DNA of 64,000 bases from Alexandriicola marinus (lineage in GTDB: Bacteria; Pseudomonadota; Alphaproteobacteria; Rhodobacterales; Rhodobacteraceae). Position 1 is the first letter of the stretch. Each line of letters begins with the position of its first letter. The translations under genes were made by a program, and so were the position numbers. Below the pieces are notes generated by a model, which had not been told where the DNA came from, searched no databases, and was given only the letters and a program-made list of their open reading frames with translations. Of the stretch, positions 46,244-56,288 are shown one piece after another. The stretch lies in the NCBI RefSeq assembly GCF_004000435.1, contig NZ_RBVZ01000001.1:372001-436000 (forward strand), read 5' to 3'.

Positions 46244-47527
46244 CTAGGCTCCGGCGTCCGGCGTGTCACGCCCGAGGAGCGGACGCAGCAGGTCACGCGT
46301 CGCGGCGCGCGCACCGGACTGCGCCTCGGCATAGGCGCGTGCCGCGTCGCCCATGATCTTCGCCCTGTCCGACGCCAAAAGGTCGGTCACCGCCTCGGCC
46401 AGCGACTGGGCGTCCTCGACCGACCGCGCGGCGCCTGCTGTGTCCAGCGCCTGAAAGGCGTCGTGGAAATTGCGTACATGAGGCCCGTGCAGGATCGCGG
46501 TTCCAAGCGCGGCCGGTTCGAATGGTGTGTGGCCGCCGGGGCCGGCCAGAAGCGATCCGCCGACCAGCGCCAGCCGGGCCAGACGATAGACCAGACCCGT
46601 CTCTCCCAGCGTATCGACAAGGTAGACGGAGGCATCGCCCGGCGTTTCACCCGTGCTTCGGCGCCTGACGGAATGACCGCTCCGGCTGATCGCATCCATG
46701 ATCTCGTCGCCCCTCTCCGGGTGCCGCGGGACGAGCAGGAGGATCGCGTCGGGAGATTGATCCCGCACATGGGCCTGCGCCTCGAGGACGATCTCCTCTT
46801 CGCCGGGATGGGTGGAGACAGCAGCCCAGACGGGGCGGCCGTCCGTTGCGCTTTCAAGGCTTGCAAGCGACGCCGCGTCGCACGGCAGGAGCGGCGTGTC
46901 GGCCTTCAGGTCACCCGGGGCATGGACCCGTCCGGCATCGAGGCCAAGCGAGACCAGCGCGTCCCGGACCATGCCGGATTGCGCTGTGATCACGGCCATC
47001 CGCGACAGGAGCGCCCGGGCCACACGCGGCGCCCGTGCGCGGCTGCGCGAGGCGCGGGCATTGAGAAGCGCCATCGAGATCCCGCGCGCCTCGCAAGCGA
47101 GGATCGTGCGGGGCCAGAGATCTGCTTCGACAAAGAGTGCGAGATCGGGGCGCCAATGGTCGAGGAATCGCGAAACAGCCTTGGGCGTATCAAGTGGCTG
47201 GAACTGGTGGAGCGCGCCCGGCTGCATCCTGCGCGAGGCGGTTTCAGCCCCGGTGGCCGTCGCGGTCGTGATCAGAAGTGTGGCTCCGGTCTCGTCGGCG
47301 AGTTCACTGGCCATCGCGATCGAGGAGGTCAACTCGCCCACCGACGCGGCCTGAAGCCAGATCAACGGTCCCCCGGGTCTCTGCAGCGCGGGCCGCCCAA
47401 GCCTTTCCTGCCAGCGTGCAGACTCTGCCCCCTGTCTTGCGTGGGCCCGGGCTGCGGGGCGGGTCAGCACGATCGGGGCGATGGCCGTGACCGCGAGGTA
47501 GGCGCGAACAGCCCAGGGCAGGCTCAT
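46244..47527 (-). CDS. waaA: Kdo transferase WaaA (GT30)
   Basis: A 427-residue inner-membrane transferase that links Kdo from CMP-Kdo to lipid A. The N-terminal membrane anchor is followed by [46 protein letters not shown] and [15 protein letters not shown], then the C-terminal Rossmann half with [28 protein letters not shown] and [19 protein letters not shown]. Length is typical. The start ATG overlaps the moaA stop (ATGA), and the pyruvyl transferase gene follows 9 bases after its stop. Confidence 0.95.
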   Translation of the reverse strand: MSLPWAVRAYLAVTAIAPIVLTRPAARAHARQGAESARWQERLGRPALQRPGGPLIWLQAASVGELTSSIAMASELADETGATLLITTATATGAETASRRMQPGALHQFQPLDTPKAVSRFLDHWRPDLALFVEADLWPRTILACEARGISMALLNARASRSRARAPRVARALLSRMAVITAQSGMVRDALVSLGLDAGRVHAPGDLKADTPLLPCDAASLASLESATDGRPVWAAVSTHPGEEEIVLEAQAHVRDQSPDAILLLVPRHPERGDEIMDAISRSGHSVRRRSTGETPGDASVYLVDTLGETGLVYRLARLALVGGSLLAGPGGHTPFEPAALGTAILHGPHVRNFHDAFQALDTAGAARSVEDAQSLAEAVTDLLASDRAKIMGDAARAYAEAQSGARAATRDLLRPLLGRDTPDAGA

Positions 47528-48534
47528 CCGCCGGTATGGCTCATGTGGCGGGTCATCTGGCCTTCGACCGTCTGGCGCGAATAGTCGAAGTCGTGGCCCC
47601 GGGGCTTGAGCGCGATGGCCGCACGGATCGCGTCTTCGAGGGGGGCATCATCGGGCGAGGCGCGCAGGGGGCCCCGCAGGTCGGAATGACCCTCCTGGCC
47701 GAGGCAGGTGTAGATCTCGCCGGTGCAGGTGATCCGGACCCGGTTGCAGCTTTCGCAGAAATTATGCGACAGCGGCGTGATGAAGCCGATCTTCTGTCCC
47801 GTCTCTTCGAGCCGGACATAGCGCGCCGGCCCGCCGGAGCGTTCGGCAAGATCGGTCAGCGTGAACCGCTGTTCCAGCTGCGCGCGCAGGTCCTTGAGCG
47901 ACCAGTATTGATCAAGCCGGTCCTCGTTGCCGATATCGCCCATGGGCATGACCTCGATGAAGGTCAGGTCCATGTCGCGACTGGCGCACCATTCGGTCAG
48001 ATCGAACAATTCCACATCGTTGAAACCCTTGAGCGCCACGGCGTTGATCTTGACCCGCAAGCCGGCCTTCTGCGCCGCGTCGATCCCGCGCAGGACCTGT
48101 GGCAGCCGGCCCCAGCGGGTGATCTTGGCGAATTTCTCGTCATTGAGCGTGTCGAGCGAGATGTTGATCCGCCGGACACCCGCATCGGCGAGGGGCTGGG
48201 CGAATTTCTCAAGCTGCGATCCGTTCGACGTCAGCGTGAGTTCCTTCAGGGCGCCCGACGCGAGGTGCCGGGACATGGCGTTGAAGAACGTCATGATATC
48301 GCGGCGCACCAGCGGCTCACCGCCGGTAATGCGCAGCTTTTCCACGCCAAGCCGGACAAAGGCCGAACACAGCCTGTCCAGTTCTTCGAGAGTCAGGAGT
48401 TCCTTCTTGGGCAGGAACGTCATGTTCTCGGACATGCAATAGACACAGCGGAAATCGCAGCGGTCCGTGACCGAGACCCGAAGGTAGCGGATGGCCCGGG
48501 CGAAGGGGTCGATGAGAGGGGCATTCTGCGTCAT
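47524..48534 (-). CDS. moaA: GTP 3',8-cyclase MoaA
   Basis: A 336-residue radical SAM enzyme that starts molybdenum cofactor synthesis. The N-terminal 4Fe-4S motif is CDFRCVYCM, and [14 protein letters not shown] follows. The C-terminal cluster is [19 protein letters not shown], and the protein ends in the GG tail (MSHTGG) needed for activity. The start at 48534 gives the usual N-terminus. The stop overlaps the waaA start by four bases, an odd pairing that makes this operon mixed in function. Confidence 0.97.
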   Translation of the reverse strand: MTQNAPLIDPFARAIRYLRVSVTDRCDFRCVYCMSENMTFLPKKELLTLEELDRLCSAFVRLGVEKLRITGGEPLVRRDIMTFFNAMSRHLASGALKELTLTSNGSQLEKFAQPLADAGVRRINISLDTLNDEKFAKITRWGRLPQVLRGIDAAQKAGLRVKINAVALKGFNDVELFDLTEWCASRDMDLTFIEVMPMGDIGNEDRLDQYWSLKDLRAQLEQRFTLTDLAERSGGPARYVRLEETGQKIGFITPLSHNFCESCNRVRITCTGEIYTCLGQEGHSDLRGPLRASPDDAPLEDAIRAAIALKPRGHDFDYSRQTVEGQMTRHMSHTGG

Positions 48535-48634
48535 GGCGGCAACGTATGTGCAGGCGAAGGCCCGCGCAAGGCGGATCGGGCCGGGGCGGCCCCCCCGGTG
48601 GACAGGATCCTTCTGCCGCGCATAGTCTCCCCCC

Positions 48635-49132
48635 ATGAGAAACGTGATTCTTGCCAGTGCCCTTGTCCTGTCGGGCTGTGCCGAGCTCGACGCTTTGCTT
48701 CAACCCGGGGAGCTGGGCCCGGCACCTCTGCCGGTCGAAGAGGCGTCGGTCGAGACGCTCGATCCGACACCGCCGCCCCCGCCGCCGCCCGAGGCCAATA
48801 CGGCCGAGGAATTCGACACCACCACGGAGGAGGATCGCGACGCGGCGCTTGAGACGCCGGCTGCGACCGGTGAGGTCAACCTTGGCAGAACGCTCGCCAC
48901 GCTGGGCAACCCGGCCGATCCCGGCATCTGGATCGAGACGCCGCTGGTGAGCCAGCTTGTCATGGGCCGGGTCGAGGTCGCGGCCACGGGTAAAAGCATC
49001 AATATCGAGCTGCGCCCCTCCGGCGGAGAGCCGGGGTCGGGCAGTTCGATCAGCCTGCCGGCAATGGGTCTTCTGGAAATCCCGCTGACCGCGATCGAGG
49101 AAGTGATCGTCTATTCCGGGGCGGCCGCCTGA
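48635..49132 (+). CDS. Lipoprotein of unknown function
   Basis: A 165-residue lipoprotein. The N-terminal signal with lipobox LSGCAEL points to acylation at Cys15 or thereabouts. A run of seven prolines ([11 protein letters not shown]) lies near residue 48. The C-terminal half ([22 protein letters not shown]) is Rhodobacterales-like, of unknown role. No Shine-Dalgarno is visible; the ATG follows a run of C. The last 22 bases overlap the convergent alkD-like gene. The proline run suggests dependence on EF-P. Confidence 0.75.
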   Translation: MRNVILASALVLSGCAELDALLQPGELGPAPLPVEEASVETLDPTPPPPPPPEANTAEEFDTTTEEDRDAALETPAATGEVNLGRTLATLGNPADPGIWIETPLVSQLVMGRVEVAATGKSINIELRPSGGEPGSGSSISLPAMGLLEIPLTAIEEVIVYSGAAA

Positions 49133-49818
49133 TCGGGCGTGCCCATGTGGCGCTGCGCCTCTTTGACGGCAAAGGGCTTCATGGCGGGGCCATGCACCTC
49201 GAGGAAACTGCGCACCCGGTCGGGATCATGTTTCGACAGATCCCGCAGCCACCATGCGATGGCCTTCTGGATGAACCAGTCGCGATCGGGCACAAGGCTT
49301 TCCGCCCAGCCCAGAATGCGTTCGCGGGCCGCGATCTCGGCCGGCTTGGGCGTGTTCATGCGGGTCCAGGGCAATGTCATGACAAGGGCCGCGCGCCGCG
49401 ACCACATGTGATCGGCGGTGATCCAGCCCTCGACAATCTCCAGCCGTGACGGATCTGCGATCAGGCGCTTGGCCCCGGAAATGCTGGCATGATCGGCGAT
49501 GGCCCAGCCGTCGAACTGCGGCACCCACGAGACGATCAAGTCCCATGCCGCGCGATCATCTGGGCGAATCCGGGCCTGTTCCAGAAGCTTGGCAGCCAGT
49601 ATCCGGCCCTCGTGCACATTGCTGTCCCACAGGCCCGAAGCGAGGGCGAGCCTCTCGTCGAGCGGGAGGCTGCGGCGCAGATCGCGGGCCAGATCGCTGA
49701 GAACGGGGTTCCGGACGCCGAGGTAGGGGCGATCCACCTTGTGATAGGCGGCCGAGCCTGCGGCATCGGCCTCCGATCCCATGGCGCGCAGCCGGTCGAG
49801 CAACTCGTCGGCGGTCAT
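49111..49818 (-). CDS. DNA alkylation repair protein (AlkD-like)
   Basis: A 235-residue HEAT-repeat-like protein of the DNA alkylation repair family. Blocks such as AYHKVDRPYLGVRNPVLSDL, WDSNVHEGRILAAKLLEQ, WDLIVSWVPQFDGWAIADH and IQKAIAWWLRDLSKHDPDRV match. AlkD glycosylases excise 3- and 7-methylated bases. I cannot confirm the Asp/Trp active-site residues by eye. It lies downstream of glmS by 114 bases on the same strand. Confidence 0.85.
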   Translation of the reverse strand: MTADELLDRLRAMGSEADAAGSAAYHKVDRPYLGVRNPVLSDLARDLRRSLPLDERLALASGLWDSNVHEGRILAAKLLEQARIRPDDRAAWDLIVSWVPQFDGWAIADHASISGAKRLIADPSRLEIVEGWITADHMWSRRAALVMTLPWTRMNTPKPAEIAARERILGWAESLVPDRDWFIQKAIAWWLRDLSKHDPDRVRSFLEVHGPAMKPFAVKEAQRHMGTPDQAAAPE

Positions 49819-49932
49819 CGTCCGCGACCGCCTGCATTGATGTCGCGGACGCCAGCCCGTTGCCCCGCGATCATGGTGAGACCTTTTTCGATCAGACCCC
49901 GCCGGAGCGGCTGAGTTTGCGAGTTCACCCGA

Positions 49933-51750
49933 TCACTCCACCGTCACGGACTTGGCAAGGTTACGGGGCTGATCCACGTCCGTGCCTTTGGCGATCGCGG
50001 TGTGATAGGCCAGAAGCTGCGCCGGGATCGCATAAAGCAGCGGTGCGAAAAGCGGGCTGACCTGTGGCATGACGATCCTGTCCCATGTGCCGTCGCCCGC
50101 CACCTCCGCCCCCTTGGCATCGGTGATCAGCAGGACCTTGCCGCCGCGGGCCATCACCTCCTGCATGTTCGAGACGGTCTTGTCGAACAGTTCGTCATGC
50201 GGGGCCATGACGATAACGGGCACCGTCTTGTCCACCAGCGCGATGGGGCCATGCTTGAGTTCGCCTGATGCATAAGCTTCGGCGTGTATATAGCTGATTT
50301 CCTTTAGTTTCAGAGCGCCCTCCAGTGCGAGAGGGAACATCCGGCCACGCCCGAGGAACAGGATGTCACGCGCCTCGGCAAGCGCGCGGGCGATGCGGGC
50401 GCAATCGGCCTCGATCCCCAGCGCGTGATGAACCAGCCCGGGAAGTCCGCGCAAATCCTCGATCCGGGCGGCAAGGGCATCGTCGCTCAGATGGCCGCGC
50501 TGATGGCCGGCGGCCAGCGCGACGAGGACCAAAGTCATCAACTGGCAGGTAAAGGCCTTGGTCGAGGCGACCCCGATCTCGATCCCGGCGTGGATCGGCA
50601 GGACCAGATCGCTTTCGCGCGCGATCGAGCTTTCGGGCACGTTGACGACCGAGACGATCTTGTCGGTCTTGCCAGCGCAATAGCGCAGGGCGGCCAGCGT
50701 GTCCGCCGTCTCGCCCGACTGGCTGACAAACAGGCCAAGTGTCCCCGCCACGAGCGGGGGTTCGCGGTAGCGAAACTCCGAGGCGACATCGACATCGACG
50801 GGCAGGCCCGCGATCTGCTCGAACCAGTACTTGGCGACGTGGCAGGCGTAGGAGGCCGTGCCGCAGGCGACCATGCTGATCCGCGTCACCTCGCGGAAAT
50901 CCAGCCCCTCACCGGGCAGGGCGATCTGGCCGTCCGTCAGGTAATGCGCCAGCGTATCGGCCAGCACCGTTGGCTGTTCGGCGATTTCCTTGGCCATGAA
51001 GTGGCGGTGGCCACGTTTGTCGATCTGGCCGGTGTCGATGCTGATCTTGCGGATCGGTCGATTGGCCAGCTGTCCCGCGGCATCGCGGATCTCGACGCTG
51101 TTGCGGGTGACGACCGCCATGTCTCCTTCGTCGAGATAGGTGATGCGGTCGGTCATCGGCGCAAGCGCGATGGCGTCCGAACCGACGAAAGCCTCGCCCT
51201 CGCCATATCCGATCGCGAGCGGCGATCCCTTGCGCGCGGCGATCAGCAGATCGTCATCGCCCTCGAACAGGAAGACAAGCGCATAGGCCCCCTCGAGACG
51301 AGCCAATGTCTGTTGAGCCACATCGCGCGGCGAGAGCCCCTGATCGAGATAGGATCGCGCCAGAAGGGCCACCGTCTCGGTGTCGGTTTCCGTCTCGGGA
51401 TGGAGGCCCTTGGCCGCCAGTTCATCCCGCAATTCGCGGAAATTCTCGATGATGCCGTTATGCACGACGCAAACCGTGCCCGACCGGTGCGGGTGGGCAT
51501 TGGTGACAGTCGGCGCGCCATGGGTGGCCCAGCGGGTATGGCCGATCCCGGCCTTGCCGGGCAGGGGCTCGTGCACGAGAAGGTCCGACAGGTTTACCAG
51601 TTTGCCCACGGCGCGGCGCCGGTCGAGCGTGCCGTTGTGGATCGTGGCGATGCCCGCGCTGTCATAACCGCGATACTCGAGCCGTTTGAGCGCCTCCACA
51701 AGGATCGGGGCCGCCTCGTGCCTGCCGAGAACGCCCACGATGCCGCACAT
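49933..51750 (-). CDS. glmS: Glutamine-fructose-6-phosphate aminotransferase (isomerizing)
   Basis: A 605-residue enzyme making glucosamine-6-phosphate from fructose-6-phosphate and glutamine, the first step toward UDP-GlcNAc. The N-terminal glutaminase begins MCGIVGVLG with catalytic Cys2; HTRWATHGAPTVTNAHPH and the C-terminal SIS isomerase blocks (SQSGETADTLAALR, MAPHDELFDKT, AKSVTVE end) follow. The glmS ATG shares one base with the glmU TGA (TGATG), so the two are coupled. No glmS ribozyme is expected here and none is seen. Confidence 0.98.
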   Translation of the reverse strand: MCGIVGVLGRHEAAPILVEALKRLEYRGYDSAGIATIHNGTLDRRRAVGKLVNLSDLLVHEPLPGKAGIGHTRWATHGAPTVTNAHPHRSGTVCVVHNGIIENFRELRDELAAKGLHPETETDTETVALLARSYLDQGLSPRDVAQQTLARLEGAYALVFLFEGDDDLLIAARKGSPLAIGYGEGEAFVGSDAIALAPMTDRITYLDEGDMAVVTRNSVEIRDAAGQLANRPIRKISIDTGQIDKRGHRHFMAKEIAEQPTVLADTLAHYLTDGQIALPGEGLDFREVTRISMVACGTASYACHVAKYWFEQIAGLPVDVDVASEFRYREPPLVAGTLGLFVSQSGETADTLAALRYCAGKTDKIVSVVNVPESSIARESDLVLPIHAGIEIGVASTKAFTCQLMTLVLVALAAGHQRGHLSDDALAARIEDLRGLPGLVHHALGIEADCARIARALAEARDILFLGRGRMFPLALEGALKLKEISYIHAEAYASGELKHGPIALVDKTVPVIVMAPHDELFDKTVSNMQEVMARGGKVLLITDAKGAEVAGDGTWDRIVMPQVSPLFAPLLYAIPAQLLAYHTAIAKGTDVDQPRNLAKSVTVE

Positions 51751-53111
51751 CAGCTGTCACCTTTTTTCATGAGTTCGGCCTTGGTCGCGCGGAACCGTTC
51801 GAACATGCGCTTTGCAAGGCCCGGCTTGTTTTCCTGGCGTGCCCGGGCGATCGCAAGGTCGCCTTCGGGGACATCCATCGTGATCACGGCACCGCTGGCG
51901 GTTGCCGAGTGATCGCCGAGGCTGACCGGCGCCACCAGCATCGTGTTCGATCCGACAAAGACATCGCGCCCGATCGTCGTGCGGTGCTTGAAGACCCCGT
52001 CATAATTGCAGGTGATCGTGCCCGCTCCGATATTCGTCTTCTCGCCGATCGTGGCATCGCCGATATAGGACAGGTGGTTGACCTTTGTTCCCCTGTCGAT
52101 CTGGGCGTTCTTGACCTCGACGAAATTGCCGATCCGGACATCCGAGGCCAGCTGTGCGCCGGGGCGCAGCCGAGCATAGGGCCCGACGATGGCGCCGCGG
52201 CCGACATGGCATCCCTCGAGATGGCTGAACGCCCGGATACGGGCGCCTGATTCGACCGTTACCCCGGGGCCGAAGACGACATGCGGCTCGATGATCGCAT
52301 CCCGGCCGATCACCGTATCATGGGCGAAGATCACGGTTTCGGGCGCAACCAGAGTCACCCCGTCATTGAGCGCTTCGGCCCGGGATTTCGCCTGAAAGGC
52401 GGCTTCGGCCTCGGCAAGTTCATGGCGGGTGTTGATGCCCAGCGTCTCGGATTGCGAGGCGTGGACGACGGTTGCCTTGTGACCGTGTTCACGGGCGATC
52501 GCGACGATATCGGTCAGGTAGTATTCGCCGGCGGCGTTGTCGTTGGTGATCCTGTCCAGAAGATCGAAGAGGATCGCCTTGTCGGCATAGACCACCCCAG
52601 AATTGCACAGGCTGAGCGCGCGTTGGGCCGGGGTCGCGTCCTTGAATTCGACGATCTCGACAAGGTCCTCGCCCTCGGTCACCAGCCGGCCATAGCGCGC
52701 GTCGGGATCGTCGAGTTCGAAGCCCAGAACGACGATATCATGGGTGTCCCGCGCATCCTGCATCGCATCGAGCGTTTCGGGCCGGATGAAGGGCGTGTCG
52801 CCGTAAAGCACGATCACATCGCCGCCCAGCCCCTCGAGCGCGTCGCGCGCCTGAAGCACGGCATGGCCGGTGCCCAGCTGTTCCTCCTGCCAGACGCAGA
52901 TGATATCGGGATCCCATGCGCAGGCGGCCTCCTCGACCAGATCGGCCCCCACGCCGGTGACGACCACCGTCGCCTCGGGGACGAGCGCGCCTGCGCATTT
53001 GAGCGCATGAACCATCAGCGGCGCCCCGCCGATTTCGTGCAGGACCTTCGGAAAGGATGACTTCATCCTGCTGCCTTGGCCTGCGGCCAGAACGATTGCG
53101 CTTACTTCCAT
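51750..53111 (-). CDS. glmU: Bifunctional GlcN-1-P acetyltransferase/UDP-GlcNAc pyrophosphorylase
   Basis: A 453-residue bifunctional enzyme producing UDP-GlcNAc. The N-terminal pyrophosphorylase motif is LAAGQGSRMKSSFPKVLHE and the C-terminal left-handed beta-helix carries the repeated hexapeptides, ending with SLGDHSATASGAVITMD. The start at 53111 (MEVSAIVLAAGQG) is the family start; an upstream ATG extends it by 17 residues without support. It is coupled to glmS and divergent from gph. Confidence 0.98.
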   Translation of the reverse strand: MEVSAIVLAAGQGSRMKSSFPKVLHEIGGAPLMVHALKCAGALVPEATVVVTGVGADLVEEAACAWDPDIICVWQEEQLGTGHAVLQARDALEGLGGDVIVLYGDTPFIRPETLDAMQDARDTHDIVVLGFELDDPDARYGRLVTEGEDLVEIVEFKDATPAQRALSLCNSGVVYADKAILFDLLDRITNDNAAGEYYLTDIVAIAREHGHKATVVHASQSETLGINTRHELAEAEAAFQAKSRAEALNDGVTLVAPETVIFAHDTVIGRDAIIEPHVVFGPGVTVESGARIRAFSHLEGCHVGRGAIVGPYARLRPGAQLASDVRIGNFVEVKNAQIDRGTKVNHLSYIGDATIGEKTNIGAGTITCNYDGVFKHRTTIGRDVFVGSNTMLVAPVSLGDHSATASGAVITMDVPEGDLAIARARQENKPGLAKRMFERFRATKAELMKKGDS

Positions 53112-53221
53112 GTCGCCCGCCTCGGTTTTCGTCTGTTCACCACGTTGCCCCGCATATCGCAAGTCGACGGGGCTTCACATCAGTTTACCTGTCGTTACAC
53201 CGGCTGTGGAGAGGAGCTTTC

Positions 53222-53884
53222 ATGCGCAATGTGATTTTCGACCTCGACGGCACCCTTATGGATACCAGCGGCGATCTGGTCGCGGCGGCGAATTCGCGGT
53301 TTCGCGATCTGGGCCTTGGGGACCTTCTTGACCCGGTGGCCGACGCGGGCATCGCCCTGCGTGGCGGGCGCGCGATGCTGCGGGCCGGGTTCGCGCGGGT
53401 GGACGGCTACGGCGAGGAGGAGGTCGATCGCCAGTATCGACCGTTGCTTGATGCCTATGCGCAGGATCTCGACAGTCGCACCACGATCTATCCCGGTGCG
53501 ATGGAGGCGGTCGAGGCGCTGATCTCGCGAGGCTACCGGGTGGGCATCTGCACCAACAAGCCCGAGGCGCTGGCCGATGAACTCCTGCGCCGCAAGGGCG
53601 TGCGCGAGGTCTTCGCGGCGGTGCTGGGGGCCGATACACTGCCCGTGCGCAAACCCGACCCCGAACATTTGCGCGAAACCTCGCGCCGGGCGGGCGGCGA
53701 TCCGGCGCGGGCCTGTCTGGTGGGCGACACAGACACCGATCGCAACACGGCCCGTGCCGCGGGCGTGCCCTCGATCCTTGTCACCTTCGGTCCCGCCGGT
53801 GCCGAGATGCCCGCGCTGAGGCCCGAGGTGCTGCTCGATGACTATGCCCGGCTTGTCGAGGTGGTCGAACGGCTCGCGCTGTGA
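53222..53884 (+). CDS. gph: Phosphoglycolate phosphatase (HAD family)
   Basis: A 220-residue HAD phosphatase that removes 2-phosphoglycolate, a DNA-repair and oxygenase side product. Motifs: FDLDGTLMDTSGD (nucleophile and acid/base Asp), GICTNKPEALADELL (motif II), KPDPEHLRET (motif III Lys) and VGDTDTDRNTARAAGV (motif IV). GGAGAGGAGC precedes the ATG. Exact substrate could be another phosphorylated acid. It lies just before the DegT aminotransferase gene. Confidence 0.9.
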   Translation: MRNVIFDLDGTLMDTSGDLVAAANSRFRDLGLGDLLDPVADAGIALRGGRAMLRAGFARVDGYGEEEVDRQYRPLLDAYAQDLDSRTTIYPGAMEAVEALISRGYRVGICTNKPEALADELLRRKGVREVFAAVLGADTLPVRKPDPEHLRETSRRAGGDPARACLVGDTDTDRNTARAAGVPSILVTFGPAGAEMPALRPEVLLDDYARLVEVVERLAL

Positions 53885-53932
53885 CCTCCCGTCGCGATTG
53901 ACGAACCGCGCGGCGCGCCGCAAAGTCCCGTC

Positions 53933-55138
53933 ATGACAGAGCGTTTCACAGGCAGTTTCACCCAGCAGGAGCCGATCCCCGAAGAGGGGATCGAAGCGGC
54001 GCTGGATGTGCTGCGCAGCGGCAGGCTTCATCGCTACAACACCGCGCCGGGCGAAGTGTCGCAAGCCGCACTGCTGGAGCAGGATTTTGCCCGGATGACC
54101 GGTGCGAAATACTGCCTTGCGCTGGCTTCGGGCGGGGCTGCGATGACAACGGCCCTGCGCGCCGCGGGCGTTGGGCCCGGCGATCCGGTCCTGACGAATG
54201 CCTTTACGCTGGCCCCGGTGCCGGGCGCGATCGCGGCCGTCGGTGCGCGGCCGGTCTTCGTGGAGGTGACGCCCGATCTGGTGATCGACCTCGCGGATCT
54301 GGAGGCCAAGGCGGGGCAGGCCAAGGTCCTGCTTCTGAGCCATATGCGCGGTCATCTGTGCGACATGGCCCGCCTGATGGACATCTGCCGCGCGGCCGGC
54401 CTGATCGTGATCGAGGATTGCGCCCATACGATGGGGGCCGCCTGGAACGGCACGCCCAGCGGGCGCTGGGGGGATTTCGGCTGCTATTCCTGCCAGACCT
54501 ACAAACATGTGAATTCGGGCGAGGGCGGTCTGCTGATTTCCGACGATGCCGAGGCGATGGCGCGCGCGATCGTGCTGTCGGGCAGCTACATGCTCTATGA
54601 CCGGCACATCGCGGCTCCGGAGCCGGAGGTGTTCGAGCGGGTGAAATACGACACGCCCAATATTTCCAGCCGGATGGACAACCTGCGCGCCGCGATCCTG
54701 CGGCCGCAACTTGCCGCGCTGGAGGCGCAGGTCACACGCTGGAACGCGCGCTACCACGAGATCGAGGCCGGTCTGATGGGTGTGCCGGGCCTGACGCCGG
54801 TTCCCCGACCCGAGGCCGAAAGCTTCGTGGGCTCCTCGATCCAGTTCCTTCTGCGCGACTGGCCCGAGGCGTCGGTCCGCGAGGTGGTTGCCCGCTGCGC
54901 CGCCCGCGGGGTCGAGCTGAAATGGTTTGGCGCCGCCGATCCGGTGGGCTTCACCTCCCGCCATGACAGCTGGCGCTATGCCGAACGCCAATCGCTGCCC
55001 AGAACCGATGCGATCCTCGCGGGGCTTCTGGATATGCGCGTGCCGCTGACCTTCAGCCTCGAGGATTGCCGCCTGATCGCCCGGATCATCCGTGCCGAGG
55101 TTTCCGCCGTCTGGCAGGGGCAGGCCGCGGCGGAGTGA
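53933..55138 (+). CDS. DegT/DnrJ/EryC1 family PLP aminotransferase
   Basis: A 401-residue PLP enzyme of the DegT family, which usually aminates keto-sugars. ALASGGAAMTTALRAAG is the PLP phosphate region, VIEDCAHTMGAAWNG the Asp block and CQTYKHVNSGEGG carries the Schiff-base lysine. The substrate is unknown; roseobacter homologs may act on keto-sugars or other keto compounds. The ATG lacks a clear Shine-Dalgarno. It is 48 bases after gph and 69 before a thermonuclease-like gene. Confidence 0.88.
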   Translation: MTERFTGSFTQQEPIPEEGIEAALDVLRSGRLHRYNTAPGEVSQAALLEQDFARMTGAKYCLALASGGAAMTTALRAAGVGPGDPVLTNAFTLAPVPGAIAAVGARPVFVEVTPDLVIDLADLEAKAGQAKVLLLSHMRGHLCDMARLMDICRAAGLIVIEDCAHTMGAAWNGTPSGRWGDFGCYSCQTYKHVNSGEGGLLISDDAEAMARAIVLSGSYMLYDRHIAAPEPEVFERVKYDTPNISSRMDNLRAAILRPQLAALEAQVTRWNARYHEIEAGLMGVPGLTPVPRPEAESFVGSSIQFLLRDWPEASVREVVARCAARGVELKWFGAADPVGFTSRHDSWRYAERQSLPRTDAILAGLLDMRVPLTFSLEDCRLIARIIRAEVSAVWQGQAAAE

Positions 55139-55207
55139 TTGCCCGGGGCACGATGATTTCATCCTCCGGTCATGCGAATGCCGTGAACGGACCGAGGATA
55201 CCCGGCC

Positions 55208-55744
55208 ATGGCGCGACCCTATGTACCTCTTACCGTCATCGACGGCGGCAGGCCGAATCGCAGTCCGAAGTCCCGACGGGCCGACCTTGGGCCGATATGG
55301 CTCCTTGCCCTCGTGCTGGGGCTTGGCCTCGGGATGCCCAGCCCCCTCACGAACGAACTGCCCCCCGACGACCCGCCGGCGCGCGAGCCCGCGCCGGGTT
55401 GTCAGGTGGTCTCGGTGACTGATGGCGATACGATCCGGATGTGGTGTCCCGGACGCGGCACCGAACGGGCGCGGCTGCTGGGGTTCGATACGCCCGAATT
55501 GTTCTCGCCGCGATGCGCGGCCGAATACCTTGCCGCCCGGGAGGCCAAGGCAGCGCTGTCGCGTCTGATCCGGCGGGCGGACGAGGTCTCGATCGTGCGC
55601 GAGGGCACGGATCGCTATGGCCGCGCGTTGATCGGGCTTTACGCCGATGGCCAGCCGATTTCGCGCGCCATGATCGACGCGGGCCATGCCCGGCCCTATA
55701 TGGGCGATCAGAGACGGGATTGGTGCGACGAGCTGCGCCGCTGA
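55208..55744 (+). CDS. Thermonuclease-like (SNase) protein
   Basis: A 178-residue protein with a single hydrophobic stretch near residue 35 and an SNase domain. VTDGDTIRMWC, RLLGFDTPELFSP and REGTDRYGRALIGLY are the conserved blocks around the calcium and active-site residues. The Cys-rich pattern (CQVVSV, SPRCAAEY, DWCDELRR) suggests disulfides in the periplasm or outside. GAGGATACCCGGCC precedes the ATG. It likely degrades nucleic acids outside the cytoplasm. Confidence 0.85.
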   Translation: MARPYVPLTVIDGGRPNRSPKSRRADLGPIWLLALVLGLGLGMPSPLTNELPPDDPPAREPAPGCQVVSVTDGDTIRMWCPGRGTERARLLGFDTPELFSPRCAAEYLAAREAKAALSRLIRRADEVSIVREGTDRYGRALIGLYADGQPISRAMIDAGHARPYMGDQRRDWCDELRR

Positions 55745-55775
55745 TGCAGCCTTCGGGGCAGAATGGACGCGCAAG

Positions 55776-56234
55776 ATGACCAAACGACTTGAGGAACGGG
55801 ATGCCTACAGCGGGCTGACATGGGTCTATGTGGCCGCGCGCGATGTGCGGGGCCATCCCAGGGGGCGGCTCAACGCGGCGCTCTGGGCCATTGTGCTGTT
55901 TCTCGTGGGAACCGGGCTGCTCAAGCTGGTAGTCTTCTTGAATGCGGGGGCCGCGCTGTCGATGGCGGCGTTGTCGGGGCTCTTGCCGGTGCTCACGGGG
56001 GTGGGGCTCGCGCTGCGGGTGCCGTTTGCCCTTGTCATCGCGATCATCATGGCGGGCATCACGCTCTACACCACGGTGGGCGCTATGGGCAGCGACCAGA
56101 GCATCTGGTTCCTTGTCGACAGCCTCGTCGCTGTGGGCATCATCTTCTATCTGCTCGAGGGCGACCGGCCGAATTTCATCTATCGGCACCGATATCGCAA
56201 ATATTCCGAGCTTTCGGACGAGGGGGCAGAGTGA
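55776..56234 (+). CDS. Small integral membrane protein, unknown
   Basis: A 152-residue protein starting MTKRLEERDAYSGL. Several hydrophobic segments are visible (LWAIVLFLVGTGLLKLVVFL, a long GVGLALRVPFALVIAIIMAG, and WFLVDSLVAVGIIFYLL), then a short basic C-terminus (RPNFIYRHRYRKYS). No family is recognised. It lies 31 bases after the thermonuclease-like gene and 143 before nuoA, on the same strand. Confidence 0.7.
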   Translation: MTKRLEERDAYSGLTWVYVAARDVRGHPRGRLNAALWAIVLFLVGTGLLKLVVFLNAGAALSMAALSGLLPVLTGVGLALRVPFALVIAIIMAGITLYTTVGAMGSDQSIWFLVDSLVAVGIIFYLLEGDRPNFIYRHRYRKYSELSDEGAE

Positions 56235-56288
56235 GGCGTCACGGTCGCCGCGCAGCCGTGACATCGTCGCACGTGGGCCCGCATGGCG

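Noticed and set aside
49819-49932. A terminator between glmS and the AlkD-like gene
   Set aside because: Only a 4-bp stem could be found and no convincing U-run follows, so I made no call.
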